A DNA stretch of 64,000 nt from [Clostridium] asparagiforme DSM 15981. Its GTDB lineage: Bacteria; Bacillota; Clostridia; Lachnospirales; Lachnospiraceae. Location of the stretch: NCBI GenBank assembly GCA_025149125.1, contig CP102272.1:3658001-3722000 (forward strand), read 5' to 3'. Within the stretch, counting starts at the first letter, position 1. Every line of letters starts with the position of its first letter. Shown here one piece after another: positions 16,935 through 26,069 of this stretch. The notes beneath the pieces were generated by a model that was given only the letters and a program-made list of their open reading frames with translations, did not search any database and was not told where the DNA came from. A program made the translations under genes and the position numbers.

Positions 16935-18212
16935 CTACTGTTCCTCCCCCAAACAAGATTCCGTCCCATAAATCTCCCCCTCTTTCATCACAAACGCGCA
17001 GTCCAGCAGCGCTTTGGAATCCGTCATCAGATCCCGCTTCCAGGCCGCGATATCCGCATACTTTCCCACCTCCACCGTGCCAATGCAATCCTCCAGTCCC
17101 AGGATACCGGCGTTGGTGCTTGTGGCGGCCCGGAGGGCCTCAAATGGCTTCATGCCGCTGTTCATCCAGGCCTCGTACTCGTAGCCGCTCTCATAGTTCT
17201 GGTGGACCGCCACGAAGTCCGTGCCGTAACCCAGGCGGATTTTGCTGCGGCAGATCACCTCCCGCCCGGCCCGCAGCGCTTCCCGGTAAAGCTCCAGCTT
17301 TCTGCGGAATTCCGGCTGCTTATCCTTCAGCCGTTCCGGGTCGTAGTGAACGGCCTCCTCGTAGGGCGAGAAAGTTGGCACCAGGTAAATTCCCCGCTCC
17401 TCAATCATGGCGGCCGTCTCCTCGTTCATCAGGCTTCCGTGTTCCATGCCGTCGATCCCGAAGCGGATCAGCTTCTGCATCAGCTCGTTGGTGTACACGT
17501 GGGCGGTCACTGTTTTTCCCAGCTCATGGGCGGTGGCGATGATCGCCTCCAGCTCCCCGTCGCTTAACTGCTGCTGGACCGGCGTATCGTAAGGCGTAAA
17601 AAAACCGCCCGTCGCCATAATTTTGAGAAAGTCCGTGCCGTACTTCACCTGCTCCCGGACCGCGTTGGCAAAGAAGTCCCGGCCGCTGCCCAGCCCCGGC
17701 CGCTGCCGCTGCAGCATCCCGGACAGCTGCGGATTGCGGGCAAAGCCCTGGCTTAAGTCGCCGTGGCTTCCCGCAGTGCAGAGGAAAACCGGAGCGGCCA
17801 CGATGCGGGCTCCCGGCAGATATCCCCGCTCCACCGCCTCCTTCACATCCAACACGCCGTAACCGTTGCTGGTGATTCCCCCCACATGGCGCACCGTGGT
17901 GAATCCCCGGGCCAAGGCCTTTCTTGCACAGCGGGCGATGGCCAGGGTCTTGGCCTCCTCGCTGGTGGTGTACACCTCCTCGCGGACCGTACGCCAGTCA
18001 ATATAATCCATGTGCATGTGCGCATCGATCATGCCGGGTGTCACCTGGCAGTCCCGCAGATCGATTTCCAAGGCATTTTCCGGCTCCGGAACCTGCGTTC
18101 CCACCACTGCGATGCGCCCGCCGTCCACCAGGATACTCTGCCCCGGCTTCCACTCTGCCGAGACGCCGTCGTAGAGCCGTCCGCAACGGATGATTTTATA
18201 TCGTTCTTTCAT
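16935..18212 (-). CDS. Metal-dependent amidohydrolase (M38, Xaa-Pro/imidazolonepropionase-like)
   Basis: A 425-residue binuclear-metal amidohydrolase. The ligands are all visible: HxH in DAHMHMD, a candidate carboxylated Lys in DFLKIMATGG, His in TAHVYTN and GMEHGS, and Asp in YGTDF. The sequence resembles cytosolic dipeptidase-like members of the family. The start at 18212 has GGAGG 6 bases upstream; an upstream ATG at 18233 is less likely. The start overlaps the S9 peptidase gene by 17 bases. With the AbgT transporter and S9 peptidase it probably cleaves imported peptides or N-acyl amino acids. Confidence 0.88.
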   Translation of the reverse strand: MKERYKIIRCGRLYDGVSAEWKPGQSILVDGGRIAVVGTQVPEPENALEIDLRDCQVTPGMIDAHMHMDYIDWRTVREEVYTTSEEAKTLAIARCARKALARGFTTVRHVGGITSNGYGVLDVKEAVERGYLPGARIVAAPVFLCTAGSHGDLSQGFARNPQLSGMLQRQRPGLGSGRDFFANAVREQVKYGTDFLKIMATGGFFTPYDTPVQQQLSDGELEAIIATAHELGKTVTAHVYTNELMQKLIRFGIDGMEHGSLMNEETAAMIEERGIYLVPTFSPYEEAVHYDPERLKDKQPEFRRKLELYREALRAGREVICRSKIRLGYGTDFVAVHQNYESGYEYEAWMNSGMKPFEALRAATSTNAGILGLEDCIGTVEVGKYADIAAWKRDLMTDSKALLDCAFVMKEGEIYGTESCLGEEQ

Positions 18213-20475
18213 GTTCTTCCTCCGTGAACGCATTTATTTCCGCCTCACTGCCGGGCTTCTCCGGCTCCACGGCCTTAATCTCAGTCTTAAACTCATACTC
18301 CGGCGGCTCCTGGCCCAGGAGGTGGCGCACGAAGAAGTCCAGCTTTCTGCGGATAAAGTACAGGTCCGCAGGCACGTTGTGATTCACCCTGGGCAAAATG
18401 AGCAGCTCATAATCCTTATTGCAGCGGATCAACCGGTCGCAGAGCCGCAGGGTCTGGGACATGCTCACATTGTCGTCCAGGGCGCCGCAGGCCAAAAACA
18501 GTTTTCCCCTCAGATTTCCTGCCAGGCGGGTGATATCTCCCTGCCCGTAGAGTTCTTCCTGATACAGCCCGTAGTAACGTTCCGTCCAGGAGTTTTCGTA
18601 CATCCGCTGATCGTAGTTTCCCGCGGAGGCCACGCCTACCCGGTAAATCTGCGGGAAGCGGAACATGGCGGACACGGTGGCGTAACCACCCCCTGAGTTG
18701 CCCCAGATGCCCACCCGGTTCAGATCCAGGAATGGAAATTGTTTCCTCAGCTCCGGCAGACAGGCTGCGTGGTCCGCCAGACCGGTGCACTCGTGGATGG
18801 CTTTCCAGCTGAATTCGTGAAACCGTTTCCCCCGCCCAGGCGTCCCCCGGCCGTCCAGGATGATTCCGGCGATGCCGGCCTGGGCGAACCCCTGCAGACC
18901 GCCCATTGCCTCCCGCCCCATGGCGTTATCCCAGGTAAATTCCCTGGGCACATTGTAGAGCTGGGCTCCTCCGTAAATGTAATCGATCACCGGATATTCC
19001 TCCTCCGGTGAAAAACCGGCGGGGCGCACCAGAATTCCGCAGAGTCCGGTGACTCCGTCCGCCGCCTTCACCGTGAAGCGCTCCGGGATCTGATAACCTG
19101 CGGCCAAAAGACCGCTCACGTCCGCCCGCTCCAGCTCCCGGATCAACGCGCCTTCCAGGTTCCTGAGTACCGTCACCGGCGGTAGGTCCACCCGGGAGTA
19201 AGTGTCCACAAACGCCTGCTCTCCCATTGTGACCCGATGCACCGCGTCCTCAGGCGTGAGCCGCACCAGCCCGCTGCCGTCAAAATTCACGGCAAAAAGC
19301 TGATAATAGAGGGGATCAGAGCAATCCGGCACATTGTTTGCCATAAAATAAATGCGTCCGGCCGCCTCGTCCACCTTTACCAGTTTCTGCACGATCATTT
19401 CCCGGCACTCTGCACCGAATAGGTCCCCCTCGCATGCCCCTGTGTCCAGGCGGTAGCGGTAGAGGTGGGCGTACCCGCTGCGTTCGCTCTGCCAGAACGC
19501 CAGCTTCCGGTCTCCGGTTACAAAGTTGGAAAACTGATAGCTGCCGAAGCCGTCCAGCAGTCCAAAGGCCCCCAGGTTCAAAAACGTATCCGTGGTCTCC
19601 CGGACGATCTGCCTGGCCGCTCCGGTGGCAGCCTCAGCCAGGTACAGCCTGCCCTCCCCATACCCCCGGCTGAACCAGGTGAAATAGAACCCGCTGCTGT
19701 CCGGCAGCCAGCGCACAAAGCTCTTTTCTTCGGAGGTGAACACCGGGTCCAGGTACGGAGGCGCCTGCACCATGGTCATTTTCCGCGACTTCACGTCCCC
19801 CACGCAGAGCGCAAAATGCGGCAGCTCCCCGTCGGAATCCCCGGCAAAGGGACAGGGGTACTCCCACAGTCTTGGCCGGATGTCCTGAGGCGAATCCCCA
19901 AAGGATTCGATGGCGTAAAGCTTCTTTACCGCTCTTCGGTCCGCCCGGTATGTGACAAAATAGCGCCTGTCCGGGCTCCACAGCACCAGCGGATGCTCCG
20001 CCGCCCCCTGGCGTTTCACCGTAATCTGGCTGTAGACGTCCACGTAGCAGCCGTATTCGCAGAGGGGTTCGCCGTCAAACGTCAGCTGGGTCTCCCCGCC
20101 GCTATCCAGAAGATAAAGATTGTGTCCGCGGTAAAAAAGACGGCAGTGACCATCCGGAGAGACGCTAAAGCCGCTTTTCTCCGACCGACGCGCCTGTGCC
20201 GGATCTGCATTTCCAGCTGAAGTTCCCTGGGGGGGTCCGGCTTCATTCTGGCAGGCCCTCCAAGCCTCTTCCGAACCTGTCTCTTCCTCACCCGTCAGCG
20301 AGTTGACCCGCACATTCACCGTCTCTTTCCCGCTTTCCGTACGCTTTTCCCGGCCATAGGAAAAGAATACTCCGTCCAGCCAGCGAATCTTCGGGCTGCC
20401 GTTTATTACCAGATTTCTCGTATATTGGGGCAGCATCCGCTCCGCCGCCCGGTATTTTTCCAATAAATCCACCAT
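18196..20475 (-). CDS. S9 family serine peptidase (DPP-IV/prolyl oligopeptidase-like)
   Basis: A 759-residue protein with an N-terminal beta-propeller domain (to about 480) and a C-terminal alpha/beta hydrolase. The catalytic triad is visible: Ser594 in GNSGG, Asp667 or Asp668 in GALDDN, and His699 in VNHNVP. No signal peptide is seen, so it is likely cytoplasmic. Such enzymes release N-terminal dipeptides, often after Pro. A Ser/Gly-rich insert lies near residues 60-100. GGGAGAATGAG precedes the ATG, 24 bases after the transporter gene. Confidence 0.88.
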   Translation of the reverse strand: MVDLLEKYRAAERMLPQYTRNLVINGSPKIRWLDGVFFSYGREKRTESGKETVNVRVNSLTGEEETGSEEAWRACQNEAGPPQGTSAGNADPAQARRSEKSGFSVSPDGHCRLFYRGHNLYLLDSGGETQLTFDGEPLCEYGCYVDVYSQITVKRQGAAEHPLVLWSPDRRYFVTYRADRRAVKKLYAIESFGDSPQDIRPRLWEYPCPFAGDSDGELPHFALCVGDVKSRKMTMVQAPPYLDPVFTSEEKSFVRWLPDSSGFYFTWFSRGYGEGRLYLAEAATGAARQIVRETTDTFLNLGAFGLLDGFGSYQFSNFVTGDRKLAFWQSERSGYAHLYRYRLDTGACEGDLFGAECREMIVQKLVKVDEAAGRIYFMANNVPDCSDPLYYQLFAVNFDGSGLVRLTPEDAVHRVTMGEQAFVDTYSRVDLPPVTVLRNLEGALIRELERADVSGLLAAGYQIPERFTVKAADGVTGLCGILVRPAGFSPEEEYPVIDYIYGGAQLYNVPREFTWDNAMGREAMGGLQGFAQAGIAGIILDGRGTPGRGKRFHEFSWKAIHECTGLADHAACLPELRKQFPFLDLNRVGIWGNSGGGYATVSAMFRFPQIYRVGVASAGNYDQRMYENSWTERYYGLYQEELYGQGDITRLAGNLRGKLFLACGALDDNVSMSQTLRLCDRLIRCNKDYELLILPRVNHNVPADLYFIRRKLDFFVRHLLGQEPPEYEFKTEIKAVEPEKPGSEAEINAFTEEEHERTI

Positions 20476-20499
20476 CTCATTCTCCCTGAACGCTCTAAC

Positions 20500-22020
20500 T
20501 TACAAAAACACCTGGACGCCCGGCCCCAGCGGCAGGTTGAATACCACCCAGATCACCATCTGCACCACCCATACCAGCAAAAACGCAATGGAATAAGGAA
20601 GCATCATGGAGATCAGACTTCCCATGCCGAACTCCTTATCATACTTTTTCGCCATGCCGATGGCAATGGGTATGTAGGGATAAATGGGGGTGATCGCGTT
20701 GGTGCAGGAATCGCCGATGCGGTAAATCACCTGGGCGAAGGCCGGACTGTAGCCCAGCATCATCATCATGGGCACCAGGATCGGCGCGAAAATGAACCAT
20801 TTCCCGGAGCCGCTGGTCATAAACAGGTTCACCGCGCAGCACAGCAGGATAAAGAACAGCATCAAGGGAATTCCCGTAAACCCGGCGGCCTGCAGGGCAT
20901 CCGCACTCTTAACCGCGATGATCATGCCCAGGTTGGTGTAGCTGAACATATTGATAAACTGGGCGATGACAAAGACCAGCACAATATACCCGGTCATACC
21001 CTCCAGCGCCTGGGCCATAAACAGCGGCACGTCCGAGCTGTTCTTCAGGGTGCCCGCCACAACGCCGTAGACAACGCCCACCAGGATGAAATAGAAAATC
21101 AGGATCGGTACCAGGCCTGCGATAAACGGACCGTTTAAAATGGACCCGTCCTCCCCGCGCAGGATTCCGCCCCTGGGAATTACCATGAGCGCGAAGGCCA
21201 GGATGAACAGCACGCTGAAAATCCCCGCCGCCCGCAGCGCCTTACCCTGGCGCTCTGTCAGACCAGCCTCCCCGGCCTCATTTCCCTGGACCTGGTAGGT
21301 TCCCAGGCGGGGCACGATGAATTTCTTGTTGACAAATACCCCCGCCACTGTCAACGTGAACACGGATACGAACATAAAGTACCAGTTGCAGGTGGCGTTG
21401 ACCGTCATGGAAGGATCGATCAGCTGGGCGGCCGACTCCGTGACGCCGCTGAGCAGCACGTCCGTGCCCGCCACAATGATACACGCCGTAAAACCGGCGT
21501 TGGTCGCCGCGTAACCGGCCAGAAGCCCGGCCACCGGGTGCATGCCGACGGACTCAAAAGCCGCCGCTGCCAGCGCGGGAACTACGATGATGGAAGCCTC
21601 GGAGGCAATGCTTCCATTGATGCCCAGAAACAGCACGGTGGCGGTCAGGCACCACAGCGGCACCCCCAGAATCGCCCGGCGCATGGCTGTGGTAAGCAGG
21701 CCCACCTTCTCCGCAAATCCGATGGCGATCTGCATGGCCAGCACCAGCCCTAACGGGGTGAAGGTCTGGAAATTCGTCAGCAGATTCTCCAGCAGCCAGA
21801 CAAATCCGTCCTTGCTGATCAGACTGTTGGACGTCACCGTGTCCCCGGTGGTGGGATTCACCACGCTCACTCCGGCGGCGGAACAGAGCATGCTGATCAC
21901 CGCCAGGATCAGGCACAGCCACAAAAACAGGATGTAAGGGTGGGGAAGCCTGTTGCCCGCCCGCTCAATAAAATCCAGCACGCGTCCCCCTCTTTTTTTC
22001 TGCATCGCTTTTTCACTCAT
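20500..22020 (-). CDS. AbgT-family transporter
   Basis: A 506-residue polytopic protein of the AbgT (p-aminobenzoyl-glutamate transporter) family, with about 11-12 hydrophobic segments. Family-like motifs include LAAAAFESVGMHPVAGL and SGSGKWFIFAPILVPMMM. The start at 22020 is set by AAGGAGG 9 bases upstream; the longer frame to 22098 runs through the promoter. Members import aminoacyl or acyl-aminobenzoate compounds, or export drugs. The adjacent peptidase and amidohydrolase favour uptake of peptide-like substrates. Confidence 0.88.
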   Translation of the reverse strand: MSEKAMQKKRGGRVLDFIERAGNRLPHPYILFLWLCLILAVISMLCSAAGVSVVNPTTGDTVTSNSLISKDGFVWLLENLLTNFQTFTPLGLVLAMQIAIGFAEKVGLLTTAMRRAILGVPLWCLTATVLFLGINGSIASEASIIVVPALAAAAFESVGMHPVAGLLAGYAATNAGFTACIIVAGTDVLLSGVTESAAQLIDPSMTVNATCNWYFMFVSVFTLTVAGVFVNKKFIVPRLGTYQVQGNEAGEAGLTERQGKALRAAGIFSVLFILAFALMVIPRGGILRGEDGSILNGPFIAGLVPILIFYFILVGVVYGVVAGTLKNSSDVPLFMAQALEGMTGYIVLVFVIAQFINMFSYTNLGMIIAVKSADALQAAGFTGIPLMLFFILLCCAVNLFMTSGSGKWFIFAPILVPMMMMLGYSPAFAQVIYRIGDSCTNAITPIYPYIPIAIGMAKKYDKEFGMGSLISMMLPYSIAFLLVWVVQMVIWVVFNLPLGPGVQVFL

Positions 22021-22056
22021 ATGCGCATTCCTCCTTGGTACTTCATTTTCTTTTTT

Positions 22057-22098
22057 AGACCGTGGTCTTATTATAAGCAAAAAATAAGAACGGCGCAA
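22057..22098 (-). promoter_or_regulatory. Promoter and palindrome of the AbgT operon
   Basis: TTGCGC (22093-22098), 17 bases, TATAAT (22070-22075) on the minus strand. AGACC-GT-GGTCT (22057-22068) lies at the expected transcription start, ideally placed for repression. The TetR protein encoded just upstream is the natural candidate to bind it. Confidence 0.65.
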
Positions 22099-22169
22099 TT
22101 ACATTTTGCCATTCTTAATTTTATAAAGTCAAACTGTAATTTTTATGCAGTTTTTTCCCTTCGATTCTT

Positions 22170-22766
22170 TTAATCTTCACGATAGCTCCGATAAAACCGT
22201 TCCAGCTTTGGCATACTGGCCTCCGTCAGGTCGTATTCCCCCTTGGCCAGACACCAGGATATCAAAAGGCTTCGCTCCTCCTCGATGATGTCGGTCACGA
22301 TCTGGCCACAGTCCAGCTTTGCCGTCAGCTGCCCCAGCTTTTGGCCCTGGGACACAATGGACGACAGAATCCTTCGCACCGCCCGCTCCTCCCCCCAGAA
22401 GGAAATTCCCGTGGTGCCGGATAGCTGGCTGATGTAAAGACTGGTCAAAAGCTCGGCGCCGATTTCATTTGACAGGAACTGAAACATATAGCGGTTGATC
22501 TCCAAAAGCTGGTCCCTGGCATGGGCATCCCGGCAAATCAGACCGTAAAGCTCGATGTATTTCTGGTCGAATATCTCGTACAGGGAATCCAAAAGCTCCG
22601 CCTTGGCGTGAAAATAATAGTAAAAACGCCCCTTGGAGCACCTGGCGCCGCGCAGAATGTCCTCCATGGTCGTATTCTGGTATCCCTTCTGGTAAAACAG
22701 CTGCCAGGCCGTGTTTAAAATCTGCTGCCGCTGCCGCTGCTCGTTTTCCTCGTCCTTTGTCCGCAT
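22170..22766 (-). CDS. TetR-family regulator
   Basis: A 198-residue repressor with an N-terminal helix-turn-helix (TTMEDILRGARCSKGRFYYYF, about 33-53) and a ligand-binding helical domain. It is encoded just upstream of the AbgT transporter in the same direction, with its own SD (AAGGAG). It probably controls the transporter-peptidase operon via the palindrome at 22057-22068. The ligand is unknown. Confidence 0.85.
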   Translation of the reverse strand: MRTKDEENEQRQRQQILNTAWQLFYQKGYQNTTMEDILRGARCSKGRFYYYFHAKAELLDSLYEIFDQKYIELYGLICRDAHARDQLLEINRYMFQFLSNEIGAELLTSLYISQLSGTTGISFWGEERAVRRILSSIVSQGQKLGQLTAKLDCGQIVTDIIEEERSLLISWCLAKGEYDLTEASMPKLERFYRSYRED

Positions 22767-22874
22767 GATCCATTCTCCTTACCGACTCTGCGTGATGAGT
22801 TCCTGTTCTATTTTTGCAGGTTTGGAGAAAAACGTCAAGTGTTTATTGCGGCGATTTCCAGCCCGTCTCCCATC

Positions 22875-24425
22875 TCAGAGCGCGCTCAGATACCCGATTA
22901 TGTGTTCTGCCACCGGAACCGGATCCGCCTCCAGCAGCTCGCAGGCGCGAAACATTCCGTACCCGTCGCCTCCGGCCCGGCGGTAATTTGTGATGCACAG
23001 GGTAAAGCTGTCCTCCGGCAGGATGTCCCGGCCTCCGTATCTCAGGCGGACCACCCGGCTGCCGGGCTCGCGGGAAAAATCCAGCCGATAATCGATCCCC
23101 GCATAAAAGTCATAGTGGAAATAGCGGGGCTTGGGTCGGAGAAAGCGTCTGTCGATCCGGAAACTTCCGCTCTCCACATTCAAAAACTCAGCCGTCCACT
23201 CCAACGCGCTGCGCAGCACGGCTCCGCTGCATCGCACCGTACACAGGGTATTTGCGCTGGTGTAGGCGAGGAATACATCCGCCACGCGCACCTCGGCGGG
23301 CAGGCCAAGGGCCGTGTTGGAAAGGTAGGTGGCGGAAATCTGCGCGCCGGTGACCGCCATCTGCACCTGGTTGATAAAATCCGCCAGCGCGGACCCGTGG
23401 AGAGCCATGTACACCCGGTCCTGTATGGGAATCGGGGCGGGCAGCGTACCGATCCGCCTGGACTCCCAATTTTCCAGGGCCTGGCGGAGGCTGGATAAGG
23501 CCGGGGGCGAGTCTGCCGGAAGAGGCATGGGAGGAGCCGCCTCCACAGCCGTCCCATCTTTCAGGCGCGACGCAAACCGAATCTCCCCGGCCATGCCAAC
23601 CGTGCCGGTAACCTCCGCGTAACACCCGAGGAAGCAGCCCGGCTGCACCGCGTAAGAGCCATACAGCGGGCGGCCCGGCTCCCTCAGATGCTGATGCCCC
23701 GTGAGGAGCAGGTCCAGGCCCGGCTCCCGGCAAAGCTCGCAGGCGGCGTTCTCGCCGCTGTCATCCAAAACTTCCCCTGTAGCGGGGTCTTCCTCAAAAC
23801 CGCCGTGGTAGATACAGACCGTCACGTCGCAGCGCCCCCGCAGTCCGCCCAGCACCCTGCGGGCCGCGGCCAGCGGTTTTTCAATGCAGAGCTGACGGAT
23901 CGTTTCCTCCCGCTCCCATCCCGCCAGGGCGTCCGTGCACAGCCCGAACACGCCGATGCGCAGCCCGTTCTCCAGCGTAAAGATCCGGCTCTCCTCCACC
24001 GGCAGAATACCCGCCCGGCTGTGGATATTGGCGCATAGGCAGACCGCGTTCAGGGAGGTCAGGTAGTATGTAAGGTACGGAAGACCATAATTAAAATCGT
24101 GGTTCCCCAGAGTTACCGCATCGTAGCCGCAGCCGTTCATAACCTGTGCGGCCGGATGCGGCGGCAGTTCCCGCCCGGGCGGGCGCGCCGCTTTCCCCCG
24201 CTCCGTTTCATCCCCCATACCTTCCCCCGCCCAGATTTCCCGCGCAAAAAAAGTACCGGCGGTCCCGCCCTGAAGCAGGTCCCCGCCGTCAAAAATCAAA
24301 GTATTTCCATCCCGGCGAAACTCCCGGCCTGTCTCGTCCAGCCCGGCCTCGCCGGGCCGGGCGAACAGACGTCCGTGGATATCGCTGGTATAAAGGATTC
24401 GAACGTTTTTCTCTCCTGTTTTCAT
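22875..24425 (-). CDS. 5'-nucleotidase / cyclic phosphodiesterase-like metallophosphatase (UshA/YfkN fold)
   Basis: A 516-residue protein with an N-terminal calcineurin-like phosphatase domain and a C-terminal 5'-nucleotidase domain. The dimetal motifs are in order: SDIHGR (about 14-19), GGDLLQGG, LGNHDF, and GHQHLREP. No signal peptide is visible, unlike exported UshA-type enzymes, so it is probably cytoplasmic. It is the last gene of the SsuABC-type operon, 13 bases after the ATPase gene, which suggests a role with the imported substrate. Confidence 0.85.
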   Translation of the reverse strand: MKTGEKNVRILYTSDIHGRLFARPGEAGLDETGREFRRDGNTLIFDGGDLLQGGTAGTFFAREIWAGEGMGDETERGKAARPPGRELPPHPAAQVMNGCGYDAVTLGNHDFNYGLPYLTYYLTSLNAVCLCANIHSRAGILPVEESRIFTLENGLRIGVFGLCTDALAGWEREETIRQLCIEKPLAAARRVLGGLRGRCDVTVCIYHGGFEEDPATGEVLDDSGENAACELCREPGLDLLLTGHQHLREPGRPLYGSYAVQPGCFLGCYAEVTGTVGMAGEIRFASRLKDGTAVEAAPPMPLPADSPPALSSLRQALENWESRRIGTLPAPIPIQDRVYMALHGSALADFINQVQMAVTGAQISATYLSNTALGLPAEVRVADVFLAYTSANTLCTVRCSGAVLRSALEWTAEFLNVESGSFRIDRRFLRPKPRYFHYDFYAGIDYRLDFSREPGSRVVRLRYGGRDILPEDSFTLCITNYRRAGGDGYGMFRACELLEADPVPVAEHIIGYLSAL

Positions 24426-24438
24426 GTTGTCCCCAAAT

Positions 24439-25194
24439 TTACGTTTCCAGAAATTCCTTCATGATCTCCCCGCGGATCTCCAAAAAGGCGGGGTCCGTGC
24501 GGTCCCTGGGAAAGGGCAGGTTCACGGGCACGATCTTCTTTACCACGCCCGGGTTCTTGCCCATGATCACCACCCGGCTGCTGAGGTAAATCGCCTCGTC
24601 GATGTCGTGGGTGACGATCATCATGGTGGTTTTGTCCTGCTCCCAGATACGCAGCACCTCCTGCTGCATGGACATGCGGGTGAAGGCGTCCAGGGCGCCG
24701 AAGGGCTCGTCCAGCAGCAGAAGCTGGGGCCTGGTGGCCAGGGCGCGGGCGATGCTGACGCGCTGCTGCATGCCCCCGGAGAGCTGGTTGGGCACGGCAT
24801 CCGTGAATTCGGACAGGCCCACCAGGTTGATGTAATACTCCACCATCTCCTTCTTCTCCGCCTTGGGAACCGCATCGGAGATCACGAATTCAATGTTCTG
24901 CCGCACGCTCAGCCATGGAAAGAGTCTGGCTTCCTGGAAGATCATACTGCACTTGGGGGATGGCCCGTTCACCGGTTCGCCGTCCAGCAGGATCTCGCCG
25001 GAGCTGATGGATTCCAGGGTGGTAATCAGCTTTAACAGCGTGCTCTTCCCGCAGCCGCTGGCGCCGACAATGGCCACCATTTCCCCCTTTTTGACGGTCA
25101 GATCCACACCGGCCAGGACCTCGAACTTCTGCCCCCGGATATAAAAGTTTTTGTACAACTGGTGTATCTCAAGAATATTTTCATTTCCAGCCAT
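24439..25194 (-). CDS. ABC transporter ATPase (SsuB/TauB-like)
   Basis: A 251-residue ATPase with Walker A GASGCGKST (about 44-52), signature LSGGMQQR, Walker B LLLLDEPFGALD and the switch His in VTHDIDEA. It belongs to the nitrate/sulfonate/taurine-type subfamily. It energises the importer formed with the permease and the lipoprotein encoded upstream. AAGGAGGG precedes the ATG. Confidence 0.92.
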   Translation of the reverse strand: MAGNENILEIHQLYKNFYIRGQKFEVLAGVDLTVKKGEMVAIVGASGCGKSTLLKLITTLESISSGEILLDGEPVNGPSPKCSMIFQEARLFPWLSVRQNIEFVISDAVPKAEKKEMVEYYINLVGLSEFTDAVPNQLSGGMQQRVSIARALATRPQLLLLDEPFGALDAFTRMSMQQEVLRIWEQDKTTMMIVTHDIDEAIYLSSRVVIMGKNPGVVKKIVPVNLPFPRDRTDPAFLEIRGEIMKEFLET

Positions 25195-25209
25195 GGTGAT
25201 TCGCCCTCC

Positions 25210-26010
25210 TTATTTGCTGTCCGTGATGCCGCGGGTTTTAGCCAGATAATAATGCTCCAACCGGGTCAGCCCTCTGTCGATGAACAGGCCGATCACGCCG
25301 ATCACCAGCACGCACATATACATAACCCGTGCATTTGCCGTCTCCCGGGAAAGGGTGATCAGATAGCCGATTCCGGTGGAGGAGGCGATCATCTCCGCGG
25401 CCACCACGCTCATCCAGGCGTTGCTCATGCCCAGCCGAAGACCGGTGAGGATGGCGGGGATGGAGGAGGGAACAATGATCTTGAAAATGGTCTTCAGGGT
25501 GGGAATCCGGTAGGTGTACGCCACCTCCAACAGCTTGTTGTCCACCGACTGGATTCCGTGAACGGTGTTGAGCAGCACCGGCCAGAAGGAGCCGAATGCG
25601 ATGATCGCCACCTTTGAGGAAAAGCCGATGCCTGCCAGCAGAATCACGATGGGCACCAGGGCGATGGTGGGAATGGGGCGCAGCACGCTTACGATTCCGC
25701 TGAACGCTGCGTTTACCGGCTTGAACAGTCCCATCAAAAATCCCGCCACCACGCCGCAGACCGCACCGATCACATAGCCGCACGCCACGCGCCCGAAGCT
25801 GACGCTCAGGTTTTTCCAGAGTTTCCCAGATTCGATATAGGACAAAAATGTCTTCGCGATTGTCAGGGGCGCCGGCACAAGGGACGCTTTCACCAGCCCG
25901 TGGGTTGACGCGAACTGCCATAAGAGAATTACCAGAACCGGAAACACAATGGCAATCCAAAGCAGGGTTTTGTTCTGTCTCGCGCTGTTTTTGGAGTTAA
26001 GATTAAACAT
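25210..26010 (-). CDS. ABC transporter permease (SsuC-like)
   Basis: A 266-residue BPD_transp_1 family permease with about six transmembrane segments. The EAA-like cytoplasmic loop is visible as EVAYTYRIPTLKTIFKIIVPS. It pairs with the ATPase 15 bases downstream. The substrate is not determined by the permease sequence. Confidence 0.9.
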   Translation of the reverse strand: MFNLNSKNSARQNKTLLWIAIVFPVLVILLWQFASTHGLVKASLVPAPLTIAKTFLSYIESGKLWKNLSVSFGRVACGYVIGAVCGVVAGFLMGLFKPVNAAFSGIVSVLRPIPTIALVPIVILLAGIGFSSKVAIIAFGSFWPVLLNTVHGIQSVDNKLLEVAYTYRIPTLKTIFKIIVPSSIPAILTGLRLGMSNAWMSVVAAEMIASSTGIGYLITLSRETANARVMYMCVLVIGVIGLFIDRGLTRLEHYYLAKTRGITDSK

Positions 26011-26069
26011 TTACAAACTTCCTTTCCATATATTCCGACGTGCGGCAGGCAGGGCGGCTATGGCCGCGT

